A DNA stretch of 45,019 nt from Chloroflexota bacterium (GCA_003551705.1 PUNJ01000200.1:1-45019); one strand, 5' to 3'. Shown: positions 32,533 through 41,099, counted from the stretch's first letter. Notes: a model not told the origin generated them from the letters alone. Translations and numbers: made by a program.

Positions 32533-35214
32533 TTATCCTTTCAGCTTCTGCACCTGTACCGCGCACACCTTCAATTCTGGTGTCTTGGCCACAGGGTCAA
32601 GCGCAGGACTGGTAACCACATTGGTAGGGCTATCAGCGAAATGGAAGGTCATGAACACCACGCCCGGAGGTGAGTCCTTCGTCAACTTGGCATCGGCAGT
32701 CACCAGTCCTCGGCGGGACTTTACTTGTACCCGGTCCCCATTAGCTATGCCAAGCGCAGCAGCATCCGTGGGATTCATTTCAAGAAGTTCCCGGTCACGC
32801 AGCATGTTGAGCCCTTCGACTCTTCCCGTCATTGTACTGGTATGATAGTGATAGAGGCTGCGCCCGGTAGTAAGGACGAAGGGATACTCTTCATCGGCGC
32901 ACTCAGCAGGGGGCTTGTATTCCAAGGGCATAAGCCGCCCCTTACCGCTAGCGGTGAGGAAGCGCTCCGTATGGAGGACCGGCGTTCCGGGGTGTTCCGG
33001 GCTGGGACATGGCCATTGCAGTCCTCCGGCCTCCAAACGCTCGTAGGAAATGCCCTGATAACTGGGAGTCAGCGATGAGATTTCTCCCATGATTTCGGCT
33101 GGGTGACCGTAGTCAAAGCCCTTCCCGCCCAGCTTCTTGGCTATCTCACAGGTTATCCACCAATCAGGCCGGGAGTTGCCGCGAGGCTCTAGTGCTTTTC
33201 GCACTCGCTGTATGCGCCTTTCAGTGTTAGTGAAGGTCCCATCCTTCTCGGCAAAGGTGGCTGCCGGCAAGACAACGTCGGCCAGCATGGCGGTCTCTGT
33301 GAGGAAGATGTCCTGGACGACCAGAAAGTCGAGAGCTTCCAGGGCCTCTTTTGCATGGCTGGCATCAGCCTCGCTCAATACGGGGTTTTCACCGACAACA
33401 TAAAGGGCCTTGACTCGCTTTTCAAGAGCAGCGCCCAGGATCTCGGTGAGGGTCAGCCCGGGAGTGCTGCTCAGGCTGCAACCCCAGGCAGCTTCGAACT
33501 TCTCCCTGATCTCGGCACTGTCCACCTTCTGGTAGCCAGGGTAGACATTGGGCAGGGCTCCCATGTCACAAGCACCCTGCACGTTATTCTGCCCTCTGAG
33601 AGGGTTGACTCCGGATGAAGGCTTGCCGATATTGCCGGTAAGCATTGCCAGGTTGGCAAGGGCCAGGACATTGTCCGTGCCGTGTGAGTGCTGAGTAATG
33701 CCCATGCAATAGAGGATGGACGCCGGGCTGTTGCCGGCAAGCATGCGAGCAGCCTCCGCTATCTTGCCCTGCGGCACGCCGGTAACCTGCTCGACGAAGT
33801 CAGGGTCGAAAGCCTTCAAGGACTCCTTGAAGGCGTCCAGGTTCTCACATCTTTCCTCGATAAAGGACGAGTCGACTAGTCCCTCATCCATAATGACACG
33901 CGCCATGCCCATGAGGAGAGCAACGTCGGTGCCCGGGCGATGCCGGAGCCAGACATCGGCTACGCTGCACAGTTCGATCCTTCTCGGGTTAGCGACTATG
34001 AGCTTGGCCCCATTCCGGGCCGCCTTCTTCACCCGCAGCCCGATTACAGGGTGGGTGACAGTAGTATTACTGCCGATGGAAAGGATGCAAGCGGCATCCT
34101 CTATCTCGTTGATGGAATTCGTCATTGCGCCGCTGCCGAAGCTTGTGGCTAGACCAGCCACAGAAGGAGCATGTCAGAGGCGGGCGCAGTGATCAAGGTT
34201 ATTGGTACCCATTACCGCCCGGGTAAATTTCTGGACCACGTAGTTGTCCTCGGTGGTGATCCTGGCCGACGCAAAGGTGGCAAACTGGTCACCCTTATAA
34301 TCGGTCAGCTTGCTGGCAACAAGGTCAAGCGCCTCCTCGAAGGTTGCCTCGACAAATGCGCCATTTCTTTTGATCAGCGGAGAGGTCAATCTATCGGGAT
34401 GGTTGACAAAATCGTAGCCGAAGCGGCCCTTCACGCACAGATTGCCCCGGTTGGCCGGGCTGTTAACGTCGCCCCTTACCCTCACGATGCGGCCGCCGCG
34501 GACGCCGAGTTTAATGCCACAACCAACCCCGCAATAGGTGCAAACCGTGCTGACTTCACGCGTGGGTCTTTCTGCATTCTTGGGCACCAGTGCCCCGACC
34601 GGGCAGCGGGCCACGCATTCACCACAAGATACACACCTGGACTGCAGGATGGGTTTGCCCCCAACGGTTGCTACCAGGGTCCCGGTACCCCGGAAGGCAA
34701 AGTCGATGGCACCTACATTCAGTATCTCTCCGCAAGTCCGTATGCAGATACCGCAAAGCACACACTTGTTGAGGTCACGTATGAAGAAGGGATTGGAATC
34801 GTCGATTGGCAGGTCCTTGATCACTCGTTTCAACCTTTTGAGGCGGCCTTCTTCGATCCCGATGTAGGAGGCTACGTCCTGGAGCTTGCAATCGGTGTTC
34901 CTGGCACACTCAAGACAATCAACGTGGTGGCTTGCAATTAGCAGTTCCGCGGCAATGCGGCGTACCTTATTGACCTCGGGACTTTCCGTTATTATCTCGA
35001 GCCCTTCCTCGACAGGTACTTTGCAAGAAATCGAAAGGCCCTTCCCTTTAATCTCAACCATGCACAGCCGGCATCCTCCAAAGGGTTCCAGGTCCGGATG
35101 GTCGCAGAGGTGGGGGATGTAGATGCCGTGCTTAAGCGCCGCCTTGAGTATCGTGTCTCCCTTGTTTGCCTTTATCTGTGTACCGTCAATTGCAAACTTG
35201 ATCTCGTCAAGCAT
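32533..35214 (-). CDS. fdhA: Formate dehydrogenase catalytic subunit, selenocysteine-containing
   Basis: 893 residues when UGA at 34176-34174 is read as selenocysteine (Sec347). Formate is oxidised to CO2, or CO2 reduced, at a Mo/W-bis-pterin site. In order: NuoG-like [2Fe-2S] (C37, C48, C51, C64), His/Cys cluster (C100, C103, C109), two ferredoxin clusters (C151-C161 and C194-C204), the proximal [4Fe-4S] (C225, C228, C232, C260), then the molybdopterin domains. The UGA lies in DHCARL-U-HAPSVAGL, the exact Sec place of formate dehydrogenases, followed by a SECIS hairpin. Residues match on both sides in one frame, so this is no frameshift. ATG 35214 overlaps the stop of the NuoF-like gene by 8 nt, with GGAGG upstream. 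Automated calls would split it into two. Confidence 0.95.
34144..34162 (-). promoter_or_regulatory. SECIS element of fdhA
   Basis: In the mRNA, 11 nt after the UGA, a perfect 7-bp stem TGTGGCT/AGCCACA closes a GGTCT loop. The loop begins 18 nt after the UGA. A GGUCU apical loop and this distance are what I recall for E. coli fdhF, where SelB binds the loop. Very strong support for Sec insertion. Confidence 0.92.
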
Positions 35215-37099
35215 TGTCAGCCTCCGTTAGCCTTCCTGGAATACACTCCACCGCCCCAAACCGTTCCGGACATACGCTCATGCATACGCCGCACCGGATG
35301 CACTTGTCCTGATCGATGACATGGACTTCCTTTTTGGCGCCCCGTATGGCATCCACAGGGCACTCCCTGAGACATATCATGCATGCCTTGCATTTGTCCG
35401 CTGAGATGACGTATGAAATGAGGTCCTTGCAGACGCGGGCTGGACACTTCTTCTCATGAATATGAGCTTCATATTCATGCCGGAAGTAGCGGATGGTGGT
35501 GAGTGCGGGGTTGGGAGCACTCTGCCCCAGGCCGCAAATTGAACCTGTTTTTATGGCTTCGCCCAACTCAAGGAGCATGTCGATATCATCCGGATCACCC
35601 TCGCCGGCAACAATGGCTTCCAGGGTCTGTAGCATCTGCAGGGTCCCCAGCCGGCACAGGGAGCACTCACCGCAGGACTCTTTCTGGGTGAAGTCCAGGA
35701 AGTAACGTGCCACGTCCACCATGCAGGTATCCTCGTCCATGACTACCATGCCGCCTGAACCCATGATCGCGCCGGCCGCAGTCAGCTTGTCAAAATCAAC
35801 CTGGGTATCCAGCAGTTCCGCCGGCAGGCACCCGCCTGAGGGGCCTCCGGTCTGCACGGCTTTGAAGGCTTTTCCTTTGGGAATTCCGCCGCCGATGTCG
35901 TAGATGATCTGTCGCAGAGTAGTGCCCATGGGTACTTCTATCAGGCCGCAATTCGCCATCTTGCCGGTCAGAGAGAAGACTGCCGTGCCCTTGCACCTTT
36001 CGGTACCCAGGCTGGCAAATTGGTCGGCCCCCTTGGTGAGGATCCACGGGACGATCGAGTAGCTTTTTACATTATTAAGCAGGGTGGGCATATCCCACAG
36101 TCCCACCTCCGTCGTTCTAGGACGGGGAAGGGGCTTGGGCATTCCCCGTTTGCCTTCAATGGACAGGACAAGGGCAGTGGACTCGCCACAGACAAAGGCG
36201 CCAGCGCCCTGGAATATCTCCAGGTCAAAATCGAAACCGCTTCCCAGTATATTCTTGCCCATGAGTCCCTTTTCCTTGGCCTGGGCAGTAGCGTTCTCCA
36301 GCCGCTCCACCGCCAAGGGGTACTCAGCACGGACGTAAATGTAGCCTTTCTGCGCACCAATGGCGTACCCGGCTATAGTCATTCCCTCCACTACAGAGTA
36401 AGGGTCCCCCTCCAGGACGGACCGGTCCTGAAATGCCCCGGGGTCTCCTTCATCCGCATTACAGACGACATACCTCACATCGCTGGGGACCCGCCGGCAG
36501 GAGTCCCATTTACGGCCGACCGGGAAGCCGGCACCACCAAGGCCCCGTAGTCCTGAGCGGGTAATCTCGTCGATGATATCCTCGGGAGACATACCGGAAA
36601 CAACTTTGTTGAGGGCCTGGTAGCCCCCGGTGGCGATATAGTGGTTGATATTGGACGGGTCGACTACTCCACAATTGAACAGTATTCGCCTCACCTGGAA
36701 TTTGAGCATGGGTAAGTCGGACATGGCAGTAAGGCCATCGACCTGGCCATCTCCGGCAGCACCGAGGGCATGCTCAGCCACGGGACTCCCCTTGACTATG
36801 TGCTCCTCAACCAGTTTCCCTGCCATTTCAGGAGTGACATTGCGGTACCAGACACTGGGTCCACCCGGTCCCTTGATCGTAATCAGGGGCTCTGCATCAC
36901 ATAAACCGAAACAACCGGTCTCCATGATGTTGGCCTCAATCTCGCGCTCTTTCAGCTCATTCCGGAGCGCCTCCATTACCTCCATGGCTCCAGCAGCACG
37001 GCCACAAGTCGCTGTACCCACAACGATCGATGGTTTCGCACTTGCCTGAAGTGCGTCCCATTCCTCTTTAGCTGTTTGCGCTATCTCTTCAAACTTCAT
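35207..37099 (-). CDS. NuoF-like flavin/iron-sulfur subunit of formate dehydrogenase (HndC/HydB type)
   Basis: 630 residues. The N-terminal about 120 residues form a thioredoxin-like [2Fe-2S] domain (VGTATCGRAAG and ETGCFGLCDAEPL). The NuoF core follows with the NADH/FMN site (GLRGLGGAGFPVGRKW, NADEGDPGAFQDR) and the [4Fe-4S] motif ESCGECSLCRLG. The C-terminus adds two ferredoxin clusters (CKACMICLRECPVDAI and CIRCGVCMSVCPERFG). This long form occurs in soluble NAD-linked and bifurcating hydrogenases and formate dehydrogenases rather than complex I. It passes electrons between FdhA clusters and NAD(P), possibly also ferredoxin. ATG 37099 overlaps the NuoE-like gene by 11 nt; its own end overlaps fdhA by 8 nt. 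Confidence 0.95.
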   Translation of the reverse strand: MKFEEIAQTAKEEWDALQASAKPSIVVGTATCGRAAGAMEVMEALRNELKEREIEANIMETGCFGLCDAEPLITIKGPGGPSVWYRNVTPEMAGKLVEEHIVKGSPVAEHALGAAGDGQVDGLTAMSDLPMLKFQVRRILFNCGVVDPSNINHYIATGGYQALNKVVSGMSPEDIIDEITRSGLRGLGGAGFPVGRKWDSCRRVPSDVRYVVCNADEGDPGAFQDRSVLEGDPYSVVEGMTIAGYAIGAQKGYIYVRAEYPLAVERLENATAQAKEKGLMGKNILGSGFDFDLEIFQGAGAFVCGESTALVLSIEGKRGMPKPLPRPRTTEVGLWDMPTLLNNVKSYSIVPWILTKGADQFASLGTERCKGTAVFSLTGKMANCGLIEVPMGTTLRQIIYDIGGGIPKGKAFKAVQTGGPSGGCLPAELLDTQVDFDKLTAAGAIMGSGGMVVMDEDTCMVDVARYFLDFTQKESCGECSLCRLGTLQMLQTLEAIVAGEGDPDDIDMLLELGEAIKTGSICGLGQSAPNPALTTIRYFRHEYEAHIHEKKCPARVCKDLISYVISADKCKACMICLRECPVDAIRGAKKEVHVIDQDKCIRCGVCMSVCPERFGAVECIPGRLTEADNA

Positions 37100-37550
37100 T
37101 TGCCTTCTCTTTTGCCAGTAAGTCCTTTACTTTCTTGGGATTCAGCTTGGCTTCGACCTTCCCATTCACGGTGAGGCAAGGAGCCAGAGCACAGCACCCG
37201 ATGCAGGCCACCGTCTCCAGCGTGTACTCCAAGTCGGGAGTGGTGCCTCCGTCCTCTATAGACAGCTGCCTGCTTACTTCGTCAAGAATCATGGGTGCGC
37301 CGCGTACGTGGCAAGCGGTCCCACGGCAGACCGATATCAGGTTCCTGCCCTGCGGGACAAAACGGAATTGGGTATAGAAGGAAGCCACACCGAAGACCGT
37401 GCTTTCAGGCACATGGGTGAACTCAGCAACCTCAGCTATGACATCATCAGACAGGTAACCGAATTTCTCCTGAGCCTCCTGCAGAATCGGTATCAACTCG
37501 CTTCTCCTTCCCGTGTGGGTCGATAGAATCTCTGCCAGGTGATCTTCCAT
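37089..37550 (-). CDS. NuoE-like [2Fe-2S] subunit
   Basis: 153 residues, usual NuoE/HndA length. ATG 37550 has GGAGGTAG 3 nt upstream. Helical N-terminus (LIPILQEAQEKFGYLSDDVI), then a thioredoxin-like domain with four [2Fe-2S] cysteines in CRGTACHVRGA and CIGCCALAPC. In soluble hydrogenases and formate dehydrogenases it docks on the NuoF subunit and may take part in bifurcation. First gene of the three-gene operon, with promoter at 37719-37748 and a leader of about 160 nt. Complex I is not meant: no membrane subunits are near, and the partner is an Fdh catalytic subunit. Confidence 0.95.
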   Translation of the reverse strand: MEDHLAEILSTHTGRRSELIPILQEAQEKFGYLSDDVIAEVAEFTHVPESTVFGVASFYTQFRFVPQGRNLISVCRGTACHVRGAPMILDEVSRQLSIEDGGTTPDLEYTLETVACIGCCALAPCLTVNGKVEAKLNPKKVKDLLAKEKANEV

Positions 37551-37718
37551 ACTACCTCCAGTACTCGTGAAAATGGACAGATATCATTACCCCCTCATGG
37601 GCCCCGGTTGAGATTTGTGCCGGTTGGGATTCTATCCAATGTAATGACGATAAATTAGCCAAGCTGGCCCGCCCGTCTTAGTAGGGCTCCAGAGATGGTA
37701 TGGGGCTCTGCCATAGCT

Positions 37719-37748
37719 AACATAGCACGAAAGCGGGTCGCTTGTAAA
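37719..37748 (-). promoter_or_regulatory. Promoter of the formate dehydrogenase operon
   Basis: Minus strand TTTACA (37748-37743), 18-bp spacer, TATGTT (37724-37719). The leader of about 160 nt occupies most of the 37551-37849 gap. No regulator site is obvious there, and no gene. Confidence 0.45.
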
Positions 37749-37849
37749 ATATGACGGCTCTCAAGCCATCTTGTTGTTTCTGAGCCAGCCGAACTGGAAG
37801 AATGGTCAACTCGGGGTGGGAATCCGAAGTCGTTCAGGCACCAACCATA

Positions 37850-38479
37850 TCATCCCCGGGAGTCCAGGTCACGGTAGAGGCCATGCTCATGAATGTAGCG
37901 CTCCACGGCGGCCGGCACCATGCCGGTTATGGGCTCACGGCGGGCTACCCGTAGCCGGATGTCCGTGGCACTGATGTCGACCTGCGGTACTTCGATTTGG
38001 ATGGCCCTGGTGGAGATCCCGGGAACGAACGTCTCCAAGCCCTCCAAGGGTGGAAGCGGGCTACCGGGCCTGGAGAACACCACCAGGTAGCACAACTCGA
38101 GCAGCCGTCGGGGTTTCTTCCAGCGCGGCAGATCGCGTAATGCATCGGAGCCGAGCAGGAAGTATATGTCGACGCTGCTATTCTGCTGTCTCCGGATGGT
38201 CTCCAGCGTATCCACAGTACACGTGGGTCCGGGACTATCTATCTCCACTGTTGATACTCGAAAGACGGCATGGTCCTTGACAGCCAGCTCGACCATAGCG
38301 AGGCGGTGACTTGCCGGTGTTACGTAATGGTCCTGCTTGAGCCGGGGCCGCCCCGCGGGTATGATCACTATTTCGTCCATTCCCAGCTTGCTTCGGACTT
38401 CCTCCGCGACCGCTAAATGACCGTTGTGGATAGGATCAAAAGTGCCGCCAAGGATGGCCATTCTGGCGCTACGACTCAT
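37850..38479 (-). CDS. nadD: Nicotinate-nucleotide adenylyltransferase
   Basis: 209 residues from ATG 38479 (GGAGT 9 nt upstream); a second ATG six codons in is possible. It adenylates nicotinate mononucleotide, the penultimate step of NAD synthesis. The nucleotidyltransferase motif GGTFDPIHNGHL is at residues about 11-22, and the C-terminal VDISATDIRLRVARREPITG carries the ISSTxxR motif in a variant form (ISATDIR). The start overlaps the end of the upstream YiiX-like gene by 11 nt, so translation is probably coupled. Length and motifs are ordinary for bacterial NadD. Confidence 0.95.
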   Translation of the reverse strand: MSRSARMAILGGTFDPIHNGHLAVAEEVRSKLGMDEIVIIPAGRPRLKQDHYVTPASHRLAMVELAVKDHAVFRVSTVEIDSPGPTCTVDTLETIRRQQNSSVDIYFLLGSDALRDLPRWKKPRRLLELCYLVVFSRPGSPLPPLEGLETFVPGISTRAIQIEVPQVDISATDIRLRVARREPITGMVPAAVERYIHEHGLYRDLDSRG

Positions 38480-39050
38480 GGTCGACGGACTCCAGCCAGG
38501 GATGATAGTAGATATCGTCAGGGTAGATGAAGGGTCCTCCCAGGGTATCGAGGTCCAGACCTGCCGCCAAGAACGCCCGCCACACGATCTCCCCGCAGTG
38601 AAAGTTGTCCGGGTTGATTTTCAAGGGTATGGAGGCCGTAGCGGTGAAGTTGAAGGGCTTGCTCACCTGATCAAGTGCGTGTTGGGCAGCAGCGTCGATT
38701 ATGCCCTGTCTATCGGCCACATCCTTCAACCTTTTCACATGCATTTCCGCATGGGCATCTCTCTGCAAGAAACTGCGTACCGGTGTGAATGTAATGCCTC
38801 CGTTGTAGGTAGCCTCAATCACCCCGGCTCCCCGAAAGCCTTGGCTCCCATCAGCCTCTATGTACAGCCCTACGTGGTCCCAGTACGTCGCTGTGCACCA
38901 GCCGGCATACAGGTCCACGAAGATGATGTCACCATTCTGGAGCATTTGCGGCACAACCTCAATGCTCGGCATGCGGCTCTGCCTGACGACAACCACGGAA
39001 AGTATGGTAAGCAGAAGAAGAACTCCTACAAACAATCTTTGTCTCAGCAA
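38469..39050 (-). CDS. YiiX/YaeF-type permuted papain-like enzyme with N-terminal membrane anchor
   Basis: 193 residues from TTG 39050, with AGAAGGG 6 nt upstream; a longer GTG-started frame to 39137 has no ribosome site. Residues about 6-22 are a hydrophobic helix (uncleaved anchor or signal). The catalytic domain is a circularly permuted NlpC/P60-like fold (DUF830, peptidase C92 type): GDIIFVDL, then H59 in YWDHVGLYI, E80 in GVIEAT, and the nucleophile C152 in NFHCGEIVWRAFL. Relatives act as amidases on lipids or peptides outside the cytoplasm. Substrate unknown. The overlap with nadD is probably an operon accident. Confidence 0.8.
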   Translation of the reverse strand: MLRQRLFVGVLLLLTILSVVVVRQSRMPSIEVVPQMLQNGDIIFVDLYAGWCTATYWDHVGLYIEADGSQGFRGAGVIEATYNGGITFTPVRSFLQRDAHAEMHVKRLKDVADRQGIIDAAAQHALDQVSKPFNFTATASIPLKINPDNFHCGEIVWRAFLAAGLDLDTLGGPFIYPDDIYYHPWLESVDHES

Positions 39051-39208
39051 CTTCGTCCCTTCTCGCAACAGGCAACAGGCTGCCTGAGCGCATATGTTAT
39101 GCACAATGTGCACACCACAATAAAGAAAGTTTAACACACCCTCAGATAGAATGTATTTGGATAATAGTAGTTAGTAACGGGACGTTTAGGGGTTGTGCAT
39201 TTGTGCCC
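39051..39208. other. Intergenic region downstream of dnaA with a DnaA-box-like site
   Basis: AT-rich 158 bp. TTATGCACA at 39097-39105 fits the TTWTNCACA DnaA-box consensus and forms part of a palindrome TGCACA-A-TGTGCA-like 39100-39112. TTTGGATAA at 39156-39164 is one base from a box on the other strand. A small hairpin CAGGCA/TGCCTG lies at 39069-39086. Too few boxes to call an origin. Confidence 0.35.
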
Positions 39209-40579
39209 TTACTTGGAAGAGATTGTATGCAGGATGGCTTCTATGTTGTCGCGGACAGCCGAGTCACTGCTGGCGAGAGCGGAGATGCGCTGGTATCCAC
39301 GCTGGATGGTGGAATGGTCCCTGCCACCGAGGAGATTGCCTATATCCTGAAGTGGGGACCTGGCCTTTTCCCGGACCAGGTAGATGGCTATCTGGCGGGC
39401 CATAACCAGGTTGGAAGCCCGTTTCTTGTTCTGGAGAGATTCCACGGTTATGTTGAAGTGGTCCGCTACGGCATTCAGGATGGTGAGGGGATGAAGGCCC
39501 GGCGTATGATTGCGTTCTGGGTGTATGTGGCTGGTAAGCTGTAAGGCTTCCCTGGCCAACTCCAAGGTAAGGGGCCGGCACGTCATTTTGGAGTAGGCGG
39601 CTACTCTTTTGAGAAGCCCCTCCAGTTTCCGGACGTCAGTCTGTCGCTGGCCGGCCAGGAAGGATAGCGTGTCCATGCCGATAGAGATGTTGAGTTGTTC
39701 GGCCTTGGCCCTGAGTATATTGAGGCTGGTCTGGTGGTCGGGGTTCTGGACCTTGGTGACCAGGCCCCATTCCAGGCGCGAAGCAAGTTCGCACTTGAGC
39801 CAGTCCAGGTAATGCGGCGCCTGATTGCCTGTGATGACCAGCTGGCGGTTGTTCTGGTAGAGCTCGTCCATTATATGGTACAGGCTCGTTTGTGTCTGGT
39901 GCTTGCCCATCAGGAACTGTATGTCCTCAATGATAAACACTTGAGCGCCCATGTACCGCTGCCGGAAGTGATCGACAGTCTTTGCCTTGATCGCACTGAC
40001 GAACTCGTTGGTGAATTGCTCTCCGCTGGCATAGGCGACGTTGAGCCCATTCTGGACGGCCTCATTGCCGAGAGCGTGGGCAAGATGGGTCTTACCCAGG
40101 CCGGAAGCACCATAGATATAAAGAGGGTTGTATTCGCTACCGGGCTCTTCGGCAGCTCCGAGGGCGGCGGAAAAAGCCAGGCGATTGGAGTTTCCGACTA
40201 CGAAATCGCCGAAGGTATAGCGAGGGTTAAAGCAGGACAACTCGAGGGAGGACTGCATCCCCGCGGCGCCGCGCTTTGCGGAATCGCGGGCGTGGGCCGG
40301 ACGTTTTTCCGGGACGGTACAGATTTCGAACTGGACCTCGATACTCCGCCCTATGACGTTTATCAGGTTCTTATGGATGAGGGAGTAAAGCCGGAGTTCG
40401 AGCCATTCCTTGGCGAAGGCCTTCGGAGTCCCTACAACAAACAGGTTCTGATTGAAGCTGAGCCCGACGGTATCCTTGATCCAAGTGTCATAGTTGGGCT
40501 TGTTAACCTGCACCTGGAGGGCACCCTTAACGGTTTCCCAAATTTCGCTGGCTGGCCTTTCTGCTTTTTTATCGTACAT
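39209..40579 (-). CDS. dnaA: Chromosomal replication initiator DnaA
   Basis: 456 residues from ATG 40579; a TTG at 40594 is an alternative, and neither has a clear ribosome site. A 6-codon mini-ORF (40605-40585) ends 5 nt before the ATG and might couple initiation. DnaA domains: I (about 10-85, binds helicase), a short linker, AAA+ (about 110-330) with Walker A YGASGLGKTHLAHALGNEA, Walker B VFIIEDIQFL, and the Arg-finger-region ASRLEWGLV, then DNA-binding domain IV (350-456) ending in GGRDHSTIQRGYQ. Several hallmarks differ from typical DnaA (GGVGLGKTHL, DDIQFL, RSRFEWGL, GGRDHTT). It may be the main or a divergent second DnaA. Neighbours are not the usual dnaN-recF. Confidence 0.93.
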   Translation of the reverse strand: MYDKKAERPASEIWETVKGALQVQVNKPNYDTWIKDTVGLSFNQNLFVVGTPKAFAKEWLELRLYSLIHKNLINVIGRSIEVQFEICTVPEKRPAHARDSAKRGAAGMQSSLELSCFNPRYTFGDFVVGNSNRLAFSAALGAAEEPGSEYNPLYIYGASGLGKTHLAHALGNEAVQNGLNVAYASGEQFTNEFVSAIKAKTVDHFRQRYMGAQVFIIEDIQFLMGKHQTQTSLYHIMDELYQNNRQLVITGNQAPHYLDWLKCELASRLEWGLVTKVQNPDHQTSLNILRAKAEQLNISIGMDTLSFLAGQRQTDVRKLEGLLKRVAAYSKMTCRPLTLELAREALQLTSHIHPERNHTPGLHPLTILNAVADHFNITVESLQNKKRASNLVMARQIAIYLVREKARSPLQDIGNLLGGRDHSTIQRGYQRISALASSDSAVRDNIEAILHTISSK

Positions 40580-40658
40580 GATGCTTAGAAGCAAGCATAG
40601 AACATCCAGGTATTTCCACTCCTGAGGTGATGATGATTAGTCTCGGCGGAACTAGACT

Positions 40659-40697
40659 GGGGTTTTCTAAGAATCTTAACCCCGAGAACTTCTCTAG
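40659..40697. repeat. Inverted repeats in the dnaA leader
   Basis: GGGGTT (40659-40664) with AACCCC (40678-40683) forms a hairpin. Next to it GAGAA-C-TTCTC (40684-40694) is a perfect short palindrome. Both lie between orf60 and dnaA and could fold in the dnaA transcript. Confidence 0.4.
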
Positions 40698-40876
40698 TTT
40701 AAGCCATGCTTGTTCATGGGCGTCAAGAGCCCCAGGTTATGTATTTCCACGCTTTCCCGAAGGAAGTTCGGCTGTAACCAGGTTACAAAGATATTACAAC
40801 TCCCCGGCTTTAGATGGGGACCAGCTATGTTTGCGCTTGTCGACACGAACCTCCTACCCGACATTCGCAAGCACAT
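40694..40876 (-). CDS. Hypothetical 60-residue protein upstream of dnaA
   Basis: ATG 40876 has a textbook GGAGGTG site 6 nt upstream, formed by the end of the preceding small gene, whose stop lies 2 nt before this start. A downstream GTG has a second AGGAGG. The product is basic with no known motif (CLRMSGRRFVSTSAN near its start). Translational coupling to the 57-residue gene supports it, but composition gives no confirmation and the frame covers a palindrome and promoter-like sequence, so it may be noncoding. Confidence 0.4.
   Translation of the reverse strand: MCLRMSGRRFVSTSANIAGPHLKPGSCNIFVTWLQPNFLRESVEIHNLGLLTPMNKHGLN
40773..40787. repeat. 15-bp perfect palindrome upstream of dnaA
   Basis: TGTAACC-A-GGTTACA. 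Perfect dyad typical of a homodimeric regulator's operator, lying about 190 bp before the dnaA start and inside the putative 60-residue frame. Confidence 0.5.
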
Positions 40877-40878
40877 TT

Positions 40879-41052
40879 TCAACACCTCCATGCTCTAACC
40901 AGTGAAAGCAGGCGGGACAGCATGAACTTGGTGCTGAACTGGGTACCGAAGAGAGCGCTGAGCACCATCTCCCTGGCCAGATGGAACTCCATCGGGGAAC
41001 CGGTGAACAGATCGAGTACATACAGACCAGCGGGCGTTCTGACCCGGACCAT
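40879..41052 (-). CDS. Hypothetical 57-residue protein with consensus promoter
   Basis: ATG 41052 with GGAGGTG 5 nt upstream and a TTAACA-17-TATAAT promoter whose start site would fall about 10-15 nt before the ribosome site. The protein begins MVRVRTPAGLYVLDLFTGSP and ends in a basic, hydrophobic helix (FMLSRLLSLVRAW). No family recognised. Its signals are better than those of many genes in the window. It lies upstream of orf60 and dnaA on the same strand, so the three may share a transcript. Confidence 0.55.
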   Translation of the reverse strand: MVRVRTPAGLYVLDLFTGSPMEFHLAREMVLSALFGTQFSTKFMLSRLLSLVRAWRC

Positions 41053-41070
41053 ATCGGCACCTCCAGTAAC

Positions 41071-41099
41071 ATTATAGCTTCCAATTCGGCGCATGTTAA
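41071..41099 (-). promoter_or_regulatory. Strong promoter of the 57-residue gene
   Basis: Minus strand TTAACA (41099-41094), 17-bp spacer, TATAAT (41076-41071), one base from full consensus. It could also serve dnaA. Confidence 0.75.

Noticed and set aside
32533-34161. Reading the two fdhA parts as separate genes or as a frameshifted pseudogene
   Set aside because: Both parts are in one frame, divided only by a UGA at the known Sec position with a perfect SECIS hairpin following it.
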